Below are positions 1-11,634 of a stretch of DNA of 64,000 nt, one piece after another. The DNA lies in assembly GCF_026241155.1 (NCBI RefSeq), contig NZ_JAPFGP010000001.1:515331-579330 (forward strand). Reading direction: 5' to 3'. The stretch comes from Paucibacter sp. PLA-PC-4 (GTDB lineage: Bacteria > Pseudomonadota > Gammaproteobacteria > Burkholderiales > Burkholderiaceae_C). The stretch's first letter is position 1. Each line of letters begins with the position of its first letter. A program made the translations under genes and the position numbers. The notes under the pieces were generated by a model, which was given only the letters and a program-made list of their open reading frames with translations, did no database searches and had not been told where the DNA came from.

Positions 1-82
1 AGGCGGAAATGCCGACCAGGGTCAGGGCCAGCGCTGCCAGGCAGCTGGCAGGGTGGGGGAGTTGGGGCCGCCTCTGGGTCAT
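1..82 (-). CDS. N-terminus of an exported protein, truncated by the window edge
   Basis: Read on the minus strand from an ATG at 82, the first 27 codons give a typical secretion signal: MTQRR, a short polar stretch, then a hydrophobic core (CLAALALTLVGISA). A GGAG sits 9 bases upstream of the ATG, which decides the start. The rest lies outside the window. Divergent from def. In related Burkholderiales this slot often holds a LysM-domain envelope protein, but nothing visible here proves that, so the product is left open. Confidence 0.6.
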   Translation of the reverse strand, partial: MTQRRPQLPHPASCLAALALTLVGISA

Positions 83-363
83 CAAGAAATCTCCCGCGCC
101 TTCTGCCTCGCAGCGCGGCGCTGTCTCAGCTAAAAAATGTTCGGCATGCACACCGAATGGACCGCTTCAAGCGGGTATTGCTCAAGATCGGCGAAAATCC
201 GCTTGGCTTGAGACGATTTTGCCCCCAATCAGGGGTGGTCGCAATGAAAGCGTCCGGTGCCCTGATGCTCTTGCACGCTCTTACAAACAGGCGTTGTGCG
301 TTGTCCACAGCCCGGGCCGCCCCCTTAGCACCAAAGAGGCGGCCATAAACCTTGAAGATGTCC

Positions 364-882
364 ATGGCGATACTGAATATTCTGAGATACCCCGATGCCC
401 GTCTGCACACGGTGGCCAAGCCGGTCACTGAGGTCGACGATCGCATTCGCACCCTGGTCGACGATATGTTGGAGACCATGTATGCGGCCGAAGGCGTGGG
501 CCTGGCCGCGACCCAGGTCGATGTGCATGAGCGCGTCATCGTGATGGACACCTCGGAAGGCCGCAACGAGCCGCGTGTGCTGATCAACCCGGAGCTGGTC
601 GCCCACAGCGATGGTTGGGTCGACGGCGAGGAGGGCTGCTTGTCGGTGCCGGCCATCTATGACAAGGTCCCGCGCCATGCCAAGGTCACCGTGCGGTCGC
701 TGGGTCGCGACGGCCAGCCCCATGAGTTCGAGGCCGAGGGCCTGCTGGCCGTCTGCGTCCAGCACGAGATGGATCATCTGATGGGCAAGGTCTTTGTCGA
801 GTACCTGAGTCCGCTCAAGCGAGAGCGCATCAAAAGCAAGATGGTCAAGAAGACGCGCGAAGAGCAGTCGCGTCGGCGTTGA
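364..882 (+). CDS. def: Peptide deformylase
   Basis: Cytoplasmic metalloenzyme that removes the formyl group from the N-terminal methionine of new proteins. All three signature motifs are present: GVGLAATQ (about residue 45), EGCLSVP (about 90) and QHEMDH (about 135), which supply the Cys and two His metal ligands and the catalytic Glu. Length 172 aa is normal. I start at the ATG giving [11 protein letters not shown], the usual N-terminus; an ATG two codons upstream (358) and a TTG at 352 are also open. It lies 8 bases before fmt, the usual pairing, because Fmt adds the formyl group that Def later removes. Confidence 0.95.
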   Translation: MAILNILRYPDARLHTVAKPVTEVDDRIRTLVDDMLETMYAAEGVGLAATQVDVHERVIVMDTSEGRNEPRVLINPELVAHSDGWVDGEEGCLSVPAIYDKVPRHAKVTVRSLGRDGQPHEFEAEGLLAVCVQHEMDHLMGKVFVEYLSPLKRERIKSKMVKKTREEQSRRR

Positions 883-890
883 GGCGGTCC

Positions 891-1859
891 ATGCGCGTCG
901 TCTTCGCCGGAACCCCCGAGTTCGCCAAACAAGCGCTGGCCTGTCTGCGGGCGGCCGGCCACGAGATTGCGCTGGTGCTGAGCCAGCCTGACCGACCTGC
1001 CGGTCGGGGCATGAAGTTGCAGGCCTCGCCGGTCAAGCAGTTCGCCGTCGATCACGGCATCGCGGTGGCCCAGCCGCGCAGCCTGCGCCTGGATGGCAAG
1101 TACCCCGAGGAAGCGGCCGCCGCACGCCAGGCCTTGCTGGACGCGCGGCCCGATGTGATGGTGGTGGCCGCCTACGGCCTGATCCTGCCTCAGTGGGTGC
1201 TGGACCTGCCCAGGCTGGGCTGCCTGAACATCCACGCTTCCTTGCTGCCGCGCTGGCGTGGCGCCGCGCCCATCCACCGCGCGATCGAGGCCGGTGATGC
1301 CCGGACTGGCATCACCATCATGCAAATGGACGCCGGCCTGGACACCGGTGACATGCTGCTGGTCGAGTCCTTGGACATCGCGCCGCAGGAGAGCACCGCG
1401 ACCCTGCATGACCGTCTGGCGGCGCAGGGCGGGCGCCTGATCGTCCAAGCGCTGGAGCTGGCGGGGCAGGGGGCGTTGCGGCCGATGGTGCAGCCGGCCG
1501 AGGGCGTCTGTTATGCCCACAAGATCGAGAAAGCCGAGGGCCAGATCGATTGGGCCGAGCCAGCCGCGCAGATCGAGCGCCGGCTGCGCGCTTTCGATCC
1601 CTTCCCGGGTGGCCAGACCCAGTTGGAAGGCGAAATCCTGAAATGCTGGCGAGCCGAGCTGGCTGAACGGCCCCAGGGTCAGGGCCAGCCCGGTGAAGTG
1701 CTGGCGGCCGACGAGCGCGGTCTGCTGGTGGCCTGCGGCGAACAGGCCTTGCGGCTGATCGAGTTGCAGCGCGCCGGTGGCAAGCGCCTGCCGGCTCAGG
1801 CTTTTTTGCAGGCCCGGCCGGTGGCGGTCGGCAGCCGTTTCATCACGCCGACGGCTTGA
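891..1859 (+). CDS. fmt: Methionyl-tRNA formyltransferase
   Basis: Transfers a formyl group from 10-formyl-tetrahydrofolate to Met-tRNAfMet to make the initiator tRNA. N-terminal formyltransferase domain begins [12 protein letters not shown]. The active-site region [20 protein letters not shown] with the later GLDTGDM supplies the expected Asn, His and Asp. The C-terminal tRNA-binding domain covers about residues 210-322. Length 322 aa is standard. The frame is open 12 bases further upstream, but the ATG at 891 gives the family N-terminus. Probably co-transcribed with def; it also links to the folate genes elsewhere in the window. Confidence 0.95.
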   Translation: MRVVFAGTPEFAKQALACLRAAGHEIALVLSQPDRPAGRGMKLQASPVKQFAVDHGIAVAQPRSLRLDGKYPEEAAAARQALLDARPDVMVVAAYGLILPQWVLDLPRLGCLNIHASLLPRWRGAAPIHRAIEAGDARTGITIMQMDAGLDTGDMLLVESLDIAPQESTATLHDRLAAQGGRLIVQALELAGQGALRPMVQPAEGVCYAHKIEKAEGQIDWAEPAAQIERRLRAFDPFPGGQTQLEGEILKCWRAELAERPQGQGQPGEVLAADERGLLVACGEQALRLIELQRAGGKRLPAQAFLQARPVAVGSRFITPTA

Positions 1860-1908
1860 ATTTGGAGGGTGGTCACCCCATCTGCGGACCACAAAGGAGC
1901 TAGACGAC

Positions 1909-2754
1909 ATGTTCAATCTGATGAAGACCGCCATTTTGATGGCCGCCATCACCGCCCTGTTCATGGCTATCGGCGCCATGCTGGGTGGACAGAGCGGCAT
2001 GTTGCTGGCCCTGGCCGTGGCCGTGGCAATGAATTTCTTCAGCTACTGGTTCTCGGACAAGATGGTGCTGAAGATGTACAACGCGCAGCAGGTCGACGAG
2101 ACCTCGGCGCCGCAGTTTTACGCCATGGTGCGCGAGCTTGCCGCCAAGGCCCAGCTGCCCATGCCCAAGGTTTACATCATCCGCGAGGATGCGCCGAACG
2201 CATTTGCAACCGGGCGCAACCCGGAGAATGCTGCCGTTGCCGCGACGACCGGCATCATGCGCGTGCTCAGCGAGCGTGAGCTGCGCGGCGTGATGGCGCA
2301 CGAGCTGGCCCATGTGAAGCACCGCGACATCCTGATCAGCACGGTCAGCGCGACGATGGCCGGCGCGATCTCGATGCTGGCCAATTTTGCGATGTTCTTC
2401 GGCGGGCGCGACAGCGAAGGCCGGCCGGCCAACCCCATCGTCAGCATCCTGGTGATGATTCTGGCGCCCATCGCCGCCAGCCTGATCCAGATGGCCATCA
2501 GCCGGGCTCGCGAGTTCGAGGCCGACCGTGGCGGCGCTGAGATCTCCGGCGATCCGCAGGCCCTTGCCTCGGCGCTGGAGAAGATTCAGCGCTATGCCAA
2601 GGGCATCCCGATGGAAGCGGCCGAGCGCCACCCCGAGACTGCCCAGATGATGATCATGAACCCGCTGTCCGCTGGCGGTATCAAGGGTTTGTTCAGCACC
2701 CATCCGGCCACCGAGGAGCGGGTCGCCCGCTTGCTGGAGATGGCCCGGCGCTGA
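1909..2754 (+). CDS. htpX: Membrane-bound zinc metalloprotease HtpX
   Basis: Heat-shock inner-membrane protease that degrades damaged membrane proteins. The 281-aa protein has two hydrophobic N-terminal segments (about residues 5-45), the zinc motif HELAH at about residue 130, a second hydrophobic hairpin (about 145-200), and the third zinc ligand in FEADRGG (about 204). The start at 1909 is fixed by an AAAGGAG at 1893-1899; a frame open further upstream overlaps the end of fmt and lacks a ribosome site. 49 bases separate it from fmt. Confidence 0.95.
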   Translation: MFNLMKTAILMAAITALFMAIGAMLGGQSGMLLALAVAVAMNFFSYWFSDKMVLKMYNAQQVDETSAPQFYAMVRELAAKAQLPMPKVYIIREDAPNAFATGRNPENAAVAATTGIMRVLSERELRGVMAHELAHVKHRDILISTVSATMAGAISMLANFAMFFGGRDSEGRPANPIVSILVMILAPIAASLIQMAISRAREFEADRGGAEISGDPQALASALEKIQRYAKGIPMEAAERHPETAQMMIMNPLSAGGIKGLFSTHPATEERVARLLEMARR

Positions 2755-2802
2755 GCGCGGGCAGCGGCTCAAGACCTGGCCCCAGGGGCCGATAATGGGG
2801 CG

Positions 2803-3174
2803 ATGAAGGCCTTATTTTCCCTCTATCCCGTATTGCTAGCCTCCCTGTTGCTGGCTGGCTGCGAGCAATTGGGCATCGAAGACCCGGCCAAGGCCGCCGC
2901 CAACAAGGAGGCCGAGGGCAAGGCCATCGGCAGCGCCTGCCGCCATGCGATGCGGGCGATCGAGGATTGCTACTTACTCAATCCCAGGGCGCAGAAGGCG
3001 GCGGTGTTTGCCGGCTGGCGCGAGATGGACGAGTACATGCGGGAGAACAAGCTCGAGGGCGTAGCGCCGGTCGTGCCCCGCCCCGGCGCGACCAAGCCAG
3101 CCGATGACGGCGATGTCGAGACCGAGCCCAAGGGTGCGTCTCGCGAGGCGAGCCGCCCCGCAGCATCGCGCTGA
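2803..3174 (+). CDS. Small conserved lipoprotein of unknown function
   Basis: 123 aa. A signal peptide with lipobox LLLAGC places the lipidated Cys at about residue 20. The mature part has two further cysteines in an ACRHAMRAIEDCYLLN context, which could form a disulfide, followed by the segment GWREMDEYMREN and a low-complexity Pro/Glu/Ala tail. I do not recognise a characterised family. The gene starts 48 bases after htpX and may share its transcript, so a role in envelope quality control is possible but only an inference. Confidence 0.8.
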   Translation: MKALFSLYPVLLASLLLAGCEQLGIEDPAKAAANKEAEGKAIGSACRHAMRAIEDCYLLNPRAQKAAVFAGWREMDEYMRENKLEGVAPVVPRPGATKPADDGDVETEPKGASREASRPAASR

Positions 3175-3281
3175 GCCGCAGCTCGCGGGTTTTGAATTGC
3201 AGTTGGTCGCGTCGCGCTGGGGCAGCGTGCTGCGCTGAGCCATGATTGCGGCACTGCAATCAAAACCGAGGAGATCCTGCT

Positions 3282-4034
3282 ATGAATACCTACGGCCGCC
3301 GTACTGCCATTGCCGCGCTGGCCCTGGCCGGGCTGAGCGCCACTGGGGCGACCCAGGCCTGGAGCTGGCCTTTTGGCGGGGAGCGCGTCAAGGGCTCTGG
3401 GGATCTGGCCAGCGAGACGCGCAAGCCGGGCAGCTTCGACGCCATCGCGCTGAGCGGCAACTTCAAGCTGCGAGTGCGCCAGGCCGGCGAGGATGCCGTG
3501 GAACTCAAGGCCGATCGCAACCTGCTGCCCCTCATCGAGACCGAGCTCAATGGCAGCACTCTGGAGGTGCGCGCCAAGAAGGGTTACCAGCTGTCCAGCG
3601 ACCGACCCATCCTGTTGGTGGTGGACATGGTGGTGCTCAAGAGGGTCACGATTGGCGGTTCAGGGGATGTGCTGGTGGAGTCCATGAAGACGCCGCAGCT
3701 GGACGTCAGCATCGGTGGATCGGGCGACGTTAGCTTCGCCCAGCTGATCAGCGAACAGGCTGTCTTCTCGGTCTCGGGTTCGGGCAATATCGAAGCCAAG
3801 GGGCGCGTCAATGGTCTGAAGATCTCGGTGGCCGGCAGCGGCGACGTCAAGACCATCGAGCTGATGGCCGATGAGGTCAAGGTCAGCATCGCCGGCTCGG
3901 GCGATGCCCGTGTTCAGGCCAACAAGCAGCTCAAGGTCAGCATCGCCGGCTCCGGCGATGTGCGCTATGTGGGCTCGCCCGAAATTAGCAGCTCGGTGGC
4001 CGGTAGCGGCTCGATCAAGCGCCTGGGCAACTGA
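3282..4034 (+). CDS. Exported DUF2807 repeat protein
   Basis: 250 aa with a signal peptide (RRTAIAALALAGLSATGATQA) and then a head-GIN / DUF2807-type domain (putative auto-transporter adhesin head). Seven copies of a (V/I)xGSG(D/N/S) motif recur every 18-20 residues from about residue 123 to the end, as expected for a right-handed beta-helix with one motif per turn. It ends immediately after the last repeat, so there is no anchor or barrel domain; periplasmic or secreted location is inferred. GAGGAG at 3269-3274 supports the ATG at 3282. No enzyme residues are recognisable. Confidence 0.85.
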   Translation: MNTYGRRTAIAALALAGLSATGATQAWSWPFGGERVKGSGDLASETRKPGSFDAIALSGNFKLRVRQAGEDAVELKADRNLLPLIETELNGSTLEVRAKKGYQLSSDRPILLVVDMVVLKRVTIGGSGDVLVESMKTPQLDVSIGGSGDVSFAQLISEQAVFSVSGSGNIEAKGRVNGLKISVAGSGDVKTIELMADEVKVSIAGSGDARVQANKQLKVSIAGSGDVRYVGSPEISSSVAGSGSIKRLGN

Positions 4035-4088
4035 CGCTAAACGCACAGGGCGGCGCCATGCCGCCCGCCTTGCGCCGACAATCGGCCC

Positions 4089-4829
4089 ATGCGGGCTGTT
4101 GTATTGAACTATCTGGCGCTGACGCGCGACCCCGAGTTTCGCCGCGGAGCGCGTGAGATGATGGGTATTACGCTGGGCATCTCGGCCTGGGGCCTGGTGA
4201 CCGGTGTGGCCATGGTCAAGAGCGGGCTGTCGGTCTGGATGGCCTTGCTGATGAGTCTGGTGGTGTTCGCCGGCAGCTCGCAGCTGGCCGCACTGCCGCT
4301 GATCGCGGCCGGTGCACCGCTGTGGGTGCTGTGGGCGACGGCCTTCTGCGTCAATCTGCGCTTTGTGATCTTCAGCACCCAGTGGCGCATGTATTTTGGC
4401 CATCTGCCGCGCGCCCGGCGAATGAAGATCGCCTACTTCGCCGCCGACTTGAACTATGTCGCCTTCCTCAAGCGCTTTCCCGACGGCAAGCCTGCGCCCG
4501 AGCAGGAGCCGTATTTCTGGGGCGGGGTGGCGCTGAACTGGTGCGCTTGGCAGATTCCGTCGATCGCCGGCATTCTCTTGGCCAACCATGTGCCGACCGA
4601 GTGGGGCCTGGGTTTTGCCGGCGTGCTGGCTCTGCTGGGCCTGTCCTACTCGCTGCTGAAGGACCGCAACACCTGGGTCACCGCCGCAGTGGCCGGCTGC
4701 GCGGCCGTGGCAGCCTATGCCCTGCCATTGCGCCTGAACATCATCGTGGCGATCGCCGTGGCGGTGGCTGTGGGCCTGATGATGGAGAAATGGCTGCCCG
4801 AAGGGGCACGAGGGGGGAAGCAAGCATGA
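4089..4829 (+). CDS. azlC: AzlC-family branched-chain amino acid exporter, large subunit
   Basis: Inner-membrane permease of 246 aa with about six or seven hydrophobic segments and the family N-terminus FRRGAREMMGITLGISAWGLVTGVAM. AzlC and AzlD together form a branched-chain amino acid exporter (the AzlCD / YgaZH type). Its stop overlaps the azlD start as ATGA, implying translational coupling. The specific substrate is inferred from the family. Confidence 0.9.
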   Translation: MRAVVLNYLALTRDPEFRRGAREMMGITLGISAWGLVTGVAMVKSGLSVWMALLMSLVVFAGSSQLAALPLIAAGAPLWVLWATAFCVNLRFVIFSTQWRMYFGHLPRARRMKIAYFAADLNYVAFLKRFPDGKPAPEQEPYFWGGVALNWCAWQIPSIAGILLANHVPTEWGLGFAGVLALLGLSYSLLKDRNTWVTAAVAGCAAVAAYALPLRLNIIVAIAVAVAVGLMMEKWLPEGARGGKQA

Positions 4830-5155
4830 ACTGGTGGGAGACCACGCTGGCCATCTTGGGCATGGGGGCCATCACCTTGCTGACGCGCGCCTTCTTCCTG
4901 ATTCCGAAGAATGAGTTGCCGCTGCCGGACTGGCTCAAGCAGGGCCTGCGCTATGCGCCGCTGGCCGCGCTAGCGGCCGTCATCGTGCCGGAGATTGTGA
5001 TGAGCCAAGGCGAGCTGATCTCGACCTGGAAAGATGCAAGGCTCTATGCCACCGCAGTCGGCACCGCCTATTTCTTCTGGAAGGGCGGCATCCTCGGCAC
5101 CATCATCAGCGGCACGTCCGTGATGCTTGCGCTGCGCATCGGCCTCGGTTGGTAA
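4826..5155 (+). CDS. azlD: AzlD-family branched-chain amino acid exporter, small subunit
   Basis: 109 aa with three or four membrane segments, starting MNWWETTLAILGMGAITLLTR and ending with a glycine-rich hydrophobic helix. This is the usual partner of AzlC. The frame is open far upstream, but the ATG overlapping the azlC stop gives the family N-terminus and normal length. Confidence 0.9.
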   Translation: MNWWETTLAILGMGAITLLTRAFFLIPKNELPLPDWLKQGLRYAPLAALAAVIVPEIVMSQGELISTWKDARLYATAVGTAYFFWKGGILGTIISGTSVMLALRIGLGW

Positions 5156-5236
5156 CCGGCCTGTTGTCGTGCCCTTGGTAAGCTAGAGGGCAGGGCGCAC
5201 GACGCCACGGTCTTCCAACTTGAGCCTTTGATTCCC

Positions 5237-6430
5237 ATGAACGTTTTGCGCTTCTCCGATCTGGTCGCCGCTGGCAAGCTGTCCGGCCAGCGCGTCTTCA
5301 TCCGTGCCGACCTCAATGTGCCGCAGGACGATGCCGGCAACATCACCGAGGACACACGCATCCGCGCGTCCATCCCTTGCATCGAGTTGGCACTGAAGGC
5401 CGGCGCTGCGGTGATGGTGACCTCGCATCTGGGTCGCCCCACTGAGGGCGAGTTCAAGCCCGAAGACTCGCTGGCGCCGATCGCCAAACGCATGGGCGAG
5501 CTGATGGGCCGCGAGATCGCTGTCGTCGCCGACTGGGTCGACGGCGTCACGGTCGCGCCTGGCCAGTTGGTGCTGTTGGAAAACTGCCGCGTCAACAAGG
5601 GCGAGAAGAAGAACAACGAAGAGCTGGCCAGGAAGATGGCCAAGCTCTGCGATATCTATGTCAACGACGCCTTCGGTACCGCTCACCGCGCCGAGGGCAC
5701 AACCTACGGCATCGCTCAGTTCGCACCCATCGCCTGCGCCGGCCCGCTGCTGGCGGCCGAGATCGATGCGATCAGCAAGGCCCTGGCCGAACCCAAGCGC
5801 CCGCTGGTCGCCATCGTCGCCGGCTCCAAGGTCTCGACCAAGCTGACCATCCTGAAGGCGCTGTCCGACAAGGTCGACGGCCTGATTGTCGGCGGCGGCA
5901 TCGCCAACACCTTCATGCTGGCGGCCGGACTGAAGATCGGCAAGTCGCTGGCCGAGCCCGACCTGATCGGCGAGGCCAAGGCCGTGATCGATGCGATGAG
6001 CGCGCGCGGTGCTGCCGTGCCAATCCCGGTCGACGTGGTGACGGCCAAGCGGTTTGCCGCCGATGCCCAGGCCACCGTCAAGGCCGCCAGCGAGGTGGCC
6101 GACGACGACCTGATCCTGGACATCGGCCCGAAGACTGCAGCCATCCTGGCCACTCAGCTGAAGGCGGCCGGCACCATCGTCTGGAACGGTCCGGTCGGCG
6201 TGTTTGAGTTCGACGCCTTTGCCGGCGGCACCGAGGCCATCGCCCGCGCGATCGCCGAGTCCAGCGCCTTCAGCATCGCCGGAGGTGGCGACACGCTGGC
6301 CGCGATCGCCAAATACGGCATCGACAAGGACGTGGGTTATATCTCCACAGGCGGCGGGGCCTTCCTGGAGGTGCTGGAGGGTAAGACCCTGCCGGCCCTC
6401 GAGATCTTGGCCAAGCGCGCAGCAGCTTGA
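5237..6430 (+). CDS. pgk: Phosphoglycerate kinase
   Basis: Glycolytic enzyme that interconverts 1,3-bisphosphoglycerate + ADP and 3-phosphoglycerate + ATP. The 397-aa sequence carries the signature [14 protein letters not shown] near residue 24, the substrate loop SHLGRPTEG, and the C-terminal GGGDTLAA and STGGGAFLE motifs. The ATG at 5237 gives [10 protein letters not shown], the standard start. A strong terminator follows. It heads a carbon-metabolism cluster with maeB, pyk and fba. Confidence 0.96.
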   Translation: MNVLRFSDLVAAGKLSGQRVFIRADLNVPQDDAGNITEDTRIRASIPCIELALKAGAAVMVTSHLGRPTEGEFKPEDSLAPIAKRMGELMGREIAVVADWVDGVTVAPGQLVLLENCRVNKGEKKNNEELARKMAKLCDIYVNDAFGTAHRAEGTTYGIAQFAPIACAGPLLAAEIDAISKALAEPKRPLVAIVAGSKVSTKLTILKALSDKVDGLIVGGGIANTFMLAAGLKIGKSLAEPDLIGEAKAVIDAMSARGAAVPIPVDVVTAKRFAADAQATVKAASEVADDDLILDIGPKTAAILATQLKAAGTIVWNGPVGVFEFDAFAGGTEAIARAIAESSAFSIAGGGDTLAAIAKYGIDKDVGYISTGGGAFLEVLEGKTLPALEILAKRAAA

Positions 6431-6435
6431 TATGA

Positions 6436-6458
6436 ACAGGGGCTTCGGCCCCTTTCTT
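6436..6458 (+). terminator. Rho-independent terminator after pgk
   Basis: Stem AGGGGC / GCCCCT closed by a TTCG tetraloop (6438-6453), followed by TTTCTT. It lies 8 bases after the pgk stop and separates pgk from maeB. Confidence 0.8.
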
Positions 6459-6561
6459 CATTGTGGCCTCATTGCCATCTTTGCATGCCAGTTAAAACAC
6501 TCGGCATCGGCATGCGCGGCGAACAGGAGTAATCTCACCGGCCCCACAAGAGGAGACCTGG

Positions 6562-8859
6562 ATGAGCAAAACCCTGTCGCCGGCTGAAGCCGCCTTGCGC
6601 GAAGCTGCGCTCGAGTACCACCGCAGCCCGACTCGCGGCAAGATCTCGGTCACGCCCACCAAGGCCCTGTCGAATCAGCGCGATTTGTCGCTGGCCTACT
6701 CGCCCGGCGTCGCCTATCCCTGCCTAGACATCGAGCAAGACCCGACCCTGGCGGCCGAGTACACCTCGCGCGGCAATCTGGTCGGCGTGATCACCAATGG
6801 CACGGCGGTGCTGGGCCTGGGTGATATCGGCCCGCTGGCGGCCAAGCCGGTGATGGAGGGCAAGGGCTGCCTCTTCAAGAAGTTCGCCGGCATCGATGTG
6901 TTCGACATCGAACTGGCCGAGCGCGACCCGGATAAGCTGGTCGAGATCATCGCGGCGATGGAGCCGACCCTGGGCGGTATCAATCTGGAAGACATCAAGG
7001 CGCCGGAGTGCTTCTACATCGAGAGGAAGCTGCGCGAGCGCATGAACATCCCGGTCTTCCACGACGACCAGCACGGCACGGCCATCATCAGCGCGGCGGC
7101 CCTGCTCAACGGCCTTGAGCTGGTGGGCAAGGACATCGCCAAGGTCAAGCTGGTGACCTCCGGTGCGGGCGCGGCGGCGATCGCCTGCCTGGATGTGATG
7201 GTCGGCCTGGGCGTGGCTCGCCAGAACATCTTCGTCGTCGACTCCAAGGGCGTGATCCGCGAAGGACGTGGTGACAAGCTTGACGAGAGCAAGCAGCGCT
7301 ACTGCCAGCAGACCGAGGCCAAGACCCTGGCCGATGTGGTGGCCGGCGCCGATGTCTTTCTTGGCTGCTCGGCCCCGGGCGTGCTGACGGCCGAGATGGT
7401 CAAGACCATGGCCGAGCGACCGATCATCCTGGCCCTGGCCAATCCCGAGCCCGAGATCCGGCCCGAGCTGGCCAAGGCCGTGCGACCAGACTGCATCATC
7501 GCCACCGGCCGTTCGGACTATCCGAACCAGGTCAATAACGTCCTGTGCTTCCCGTATATTTTCCGCGGCGCGCTGGACTGCGGCGCAACCAAGATCACCG
7601 AGGAAATGAAACTGGCCTGCGTGCGCGAGATCGCGGAGCTGGCCAAGGCGGAGACCAGCGACGAGGTGGCGGCCGCCTACGCCGGCGAGGAACTGGCCTT
7701 CGGCCCCGACTACCTGATTCCCAAGCCCTTCGATGCCCGGCTGATCCTGCGCATCGCGCCTGCGGTGGCGCGGGCGGCAGAAGCCTCTGGGGTTGCGACC
7801 CGGCCGATCAAGGATCTGGACGCCTACCGCCAGGAGCTGTCGCGTTTTGTCTACCAGACCGGCATGTTCATGCGGCCGGTGTTTGCGGCGGCCAAAGCCA
7901 ATCCCGCGCGGGTGATCTACGCCGAGGGCGAGGACGAGCGGGTGCTGCGCGCGGTGCAGGTGGCGCTGGACGAGGGCCTGGTCAAGCCGACCCTGATCGG
8001 CCGCCCCGAAGTGATCGCAATGCGCATCCAGCGCGCCGGCCTGCGCTTGCAGCTGGGTGGCGATGTCGCGGTGATCGACCCGGAGAACGACGCGCGCTTT
8101 CGCCAGTACTGGGAGGCCTATCACCAGATCATGGGCCGGCGCGGCTTCACGCCCGAGGCGGCCAAGGCGGCGGTGCGGCGCTCCAACACCACCATCGGCG
8201 CGCTGGCCATCAAGCTGGGCGATGCCGACGCGATGATCTGCGGCATGGTGGGCCGTTTCGACAGCCATCTGGAGCATGTCTACGAGCTGATCGGCCTGAA
8301 GCCCGGGGCACGCAGCTTTGCGACGATGAACGCGGTGATGCTGGAGAAGCAGACCCTGTTCATCACCGACACCTTCGTCAACGACAGCCCCGATGCAGAA
8401 CAGCTGGCCGAGATCGCCGCCATGGCGGCCGAGGAGGTGCAGCGCTTTGGCCTGCCGCCCAAGCTGGCCTTTGTCTCACACTCGATGTTCGGCTCCAGCA
8501 AGAGGCCCTCGGCCGTCAAGATGCGGCGTGCGCACGAGCTGTTCGCGGCCGCCCATCCGGAGATCGAGAGCGACGGCGAGATGCACGGCGATGCGGCGCT
8601 CAGCGAGGCTGTGCGTCAGACCTTCCTGCCCGATAGCAAGCTCAAGGGCTCAGCCAATTTGCTGGTGTTGCCGACGCTGGACGCAGCCAACATCCTCTTC
8701 AATGTGCTGAAGATCAGTGCCGGCCAGGGCGTCACGGTCGGGCCCATCCTCTTGGGGACGGCAGCGCCGGTGCACATCCTGACGCCCTCGGCCACGGTGC
8801 GACGCATCGTCAACATGACGGCGCTGGCTGTTGCGGATGTGCTCGCGTCAAAGGGATGA
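6562..8859 (+). CDS. maeB: NADP-dependent malic enzyme with phosphotransacetylase-like domain
   Basis: Decarboxylates malate to pyruvate with NADP. The 765-aa two-domain MaeB architecture is intact: malic N- and NAD-binding domains to about residue 430 (Tyr in SLAYSPGVA, metal region FHDDQHGTA, nucleotide fold VTSGAGAAA), then a phosphotransacetylase-like domain from about 430 to 765. In MaeB the second domain is regulatory (acetyl-CoA sensing) rather than catalytic. An AGGAGA lies about 9 bases before the ATG at 6562. Its place between pgk and pyk links it to pyruvate supply. Confidence 0.95.
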   Translation: MSKTLSPAEAALREAALEYHRSPTRGKISVTPTKALSNQRDLSLAYSPGVAYPCLDIEQDPTLAAEYTSRGNLVGVITNGTAVLGLGDIGPLAAKPVMEGKGCLFKKFAGIDVFDIELAERDPDKLVEIIAAMEPTLGGINLEDIKAPECFYIERKLRERMNIPVFHDDQHGTAIISAAALLNGLELVGKDIAKVKLVTSGAGAAAIACLDVMVGLGVARQNIFVVDSKGVIREGRGDKLDESKQRYCQQTEAKTLADVVAGADVFLGCSAPGVLTAEMVKTMAERPIILALANPEPEIRPELAKAVRPDCIIATGRSDYPNQVNNVLCFPYIFRGALDCGATKITEEMKLACVREIAELAKAETSDEVAAAYAGEELAFGPDYLIPKPFDARLILRIAPAVARAAEASGVATRPIKDLDAYRQELSRFVYQTGMFMRPVFAAAKANPARVIYAEGEDERVLRAVQVALDEGLVKPTLIGRPEVIAMRIQRAGLRLQLGGDVAVIDPENDARFRQYWEAYHQIMGRRGFTPEAAKAAVRRSNTTIGALAIKLGDADAMICGMVGRFDSHLEHVYELIGLKPGARSFATMNAVMLEKQTLFITDTFVNDSPDAEQLAEIAAMAAEEVQRFGLPPKLAFVSHSMFGSSKRPSAVKMRRAHELFAAAHPEIESDGEMHGDAALSEAVRQTFLPDSKLKGSANLLVLPTLDAANILFNVLKISAGQGVTVGPILLGTAAPVHILTPSATVRRIVNMTALAVADVLASKG

Positions 8860-8941
8860 AACCGCGTGAAACCATTGCCGGCGTCCTGATGCGGCCCATA
8901 ATCGCTCGCCCGTAACTAAATTCCAGCGAGACCGCTTCATC

Positions 8942-10372
<1,431 letters not shown>

Positions 10373-11392
10373 TCAGCTGTTCTGCGCGCTCTTGACCAGG
10401 GCCGCGATGCGCGGTGTCATATGGGTAGGCAGCAGTTCCACTTCCTTGTGCGCCCGCGCGAACACGCGGAACAGCTCGTCGGCGAAGCCATGGCCGACAT
10501 CGGCTACGCCATCGAAGCTGATCTCGGCGCGCTTGAACATCGGTAGCCGGGCGGCAACGCGCCGCGCTTGCGCGCGTGAATCAAGCGGCTGGCCCGGGCC
10601 GGCCAAGAGCCTCAAGGCAATCGTCGTCTGGTCGAACTCGATGCCATCGCCCGCCGTGCTCCAGGCTTCCAATACTTGATCGAGCGTGCGCTTGGTGTCC
10701 AGCGCGATCGCCATATAGATCGAGCTGCCCTGGCGCGGCAGCGGGCGGCCACGCTGCCAGCCGGTTGACTCCCAGGCGCGGCGCTGGAAGGCGGTGTTGT
10801 TGGCATGGATGTCGAACACATCGGCCAGCTGGGAGCTGAAGAATAGGCCGCGACCGGTGTGCATCTCCGGCTGGCTGGTCAGCCGCCCCTTGCTGAGTTC
10901 CAGCATCGCGTGCTGGGCATCGGCAATATCAAAAGCGGAACAGATCTTGTCGAACACGCCGCAGCCGTCGTCCGAGACCAGCAGCTGCACATGGCTGGGG
11001 GTCTGGCGCAGCGAGACGGTGACACTGGAGCCGCCGCTGTGGTCAGCCGCGTTGTTGACCAGCTCGGTGAAGCCATGCTGGATCATCCGGGCCACATGGG
11101 GCGGCAGATCAAAATTGGGTGCAAAGTCGCGCTGCCACGGCAAGTCCTCCTGCAGGCCGTGCAGCGTGTAGCTGCGCGCCACCTGGCGTAGCAGGCCGGG
11201 GGCAAAGACCGGGCGGCGGCTCGTGCCGCTGCGCGTGAGCCAATGGGCTTCGACCAGGCGGCGCAGCGCCGCCTGCACGGCGCGGCGGCTGGCGCCGGTG
11301 CGCTCCTCCACGTGCGCGGCCAGGTCATGCGAGTGCTCGCGCGCTGCGGCGCTGATCCAGAGGGTCAGGTGGTCAATGGCTAGGCGTGTCAT
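10373..11392 (-). CDS. Winged-helix / HATPase_c / DUF4325 fusion protein
   Basis: 339 aa in three parts. Residues 1-75 look like a small winged-helix DNA-binding domain (EERTGASRRAVQAALRRLVEAHWL). Residues about 100-245 form a GHKL ATP-binding fold with N box ELVNNAADHSG, G1 VSDDGCGV and G2 HTGRGLFFSS. Residues about 265-339 match the STAS-like DUF4325 pattern (FDGVADVGHGFADELFRVFARAH). There is no HisKA dimerisation helix or phosphorylatable His, so it is not a classical sensor kinase; it resembles an anti-sigma-type kinase joined to its own STAS-like partner. The ATG at 11392 is chosen over upstream in-frame codons because it starts at the domain boundary. It sits convergent to pyk and divergent from fba. 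Confidence 0.85.
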   Translation of the reverse strand: MTRLAIDHLTLWISAAAREHSHDLAAHVEERTGASRRAVQAALRRLVEAHWLTRSGTSRRPVFAPGLLRQVARSYTLHGLQEDLPWQRDFAPNFDLPPHVARMIQHGFTELVNNAADHSGGSSVTVSLRQTPSHVQLLVSDDGCGVFDKICSAFDIADAQHAMLELSKGRLTSQPEMHTGRGLFFSSQLADVFDIHANNTAFQRRAWESTGWQRGRPLPRQGSSIYMAIALDTKRTLDQVLEAWSTAGDGIEFDQTTIALRLLAGPGQPLDSRAQARRVAARLPMFKRAEISFDGVADVGHGFADELFRVFARAHKEVELLPTHMTPRIAALVKSAQNS

Positions 11393-11634
11393 GGCAGGGC
11401 TCCCACCCGAGTGTGCCCCGGACACCCCGCGCAGTACGCGGCGAAAAGGGCCCGAAAACATCGCGCTGAGCCTAGCGGCAGGCCTGTTTAGCCGCAAGCG
11501 CGCTTGTACCGACCCGTATCCAGGGGGCATGGATGTCTTGGCGATAGGGCGCCGTTAGAATCAGTCGCAGTTACGGCGGGGTTACCTTGGGCCGCGCCTG
11601 CAAGAATTCTTCAACTTTAGCGAGGATATTCCTC

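Noticed and set aside
6724..8277. A 517-codon open frame antisense to maeB, and similar long antisense frames opposite fmt, azlC, fba, the c-di-GMP gene, cca, pepQ and metK
   Set aside because: All lie opposite well-identified genes, have low-complexity His/Gln/Arg/Gly composition typical of antisense GC-rich codons, and lack ribosome sites or family resemblance.
10373..11392. GHKL ATPase as part of a phage-defence system
   Set aside because: No nuclease, helicase or other effector nearby; neighbours are glycolytic genes and the DUF4325 domain fits partner-switching regulation better.
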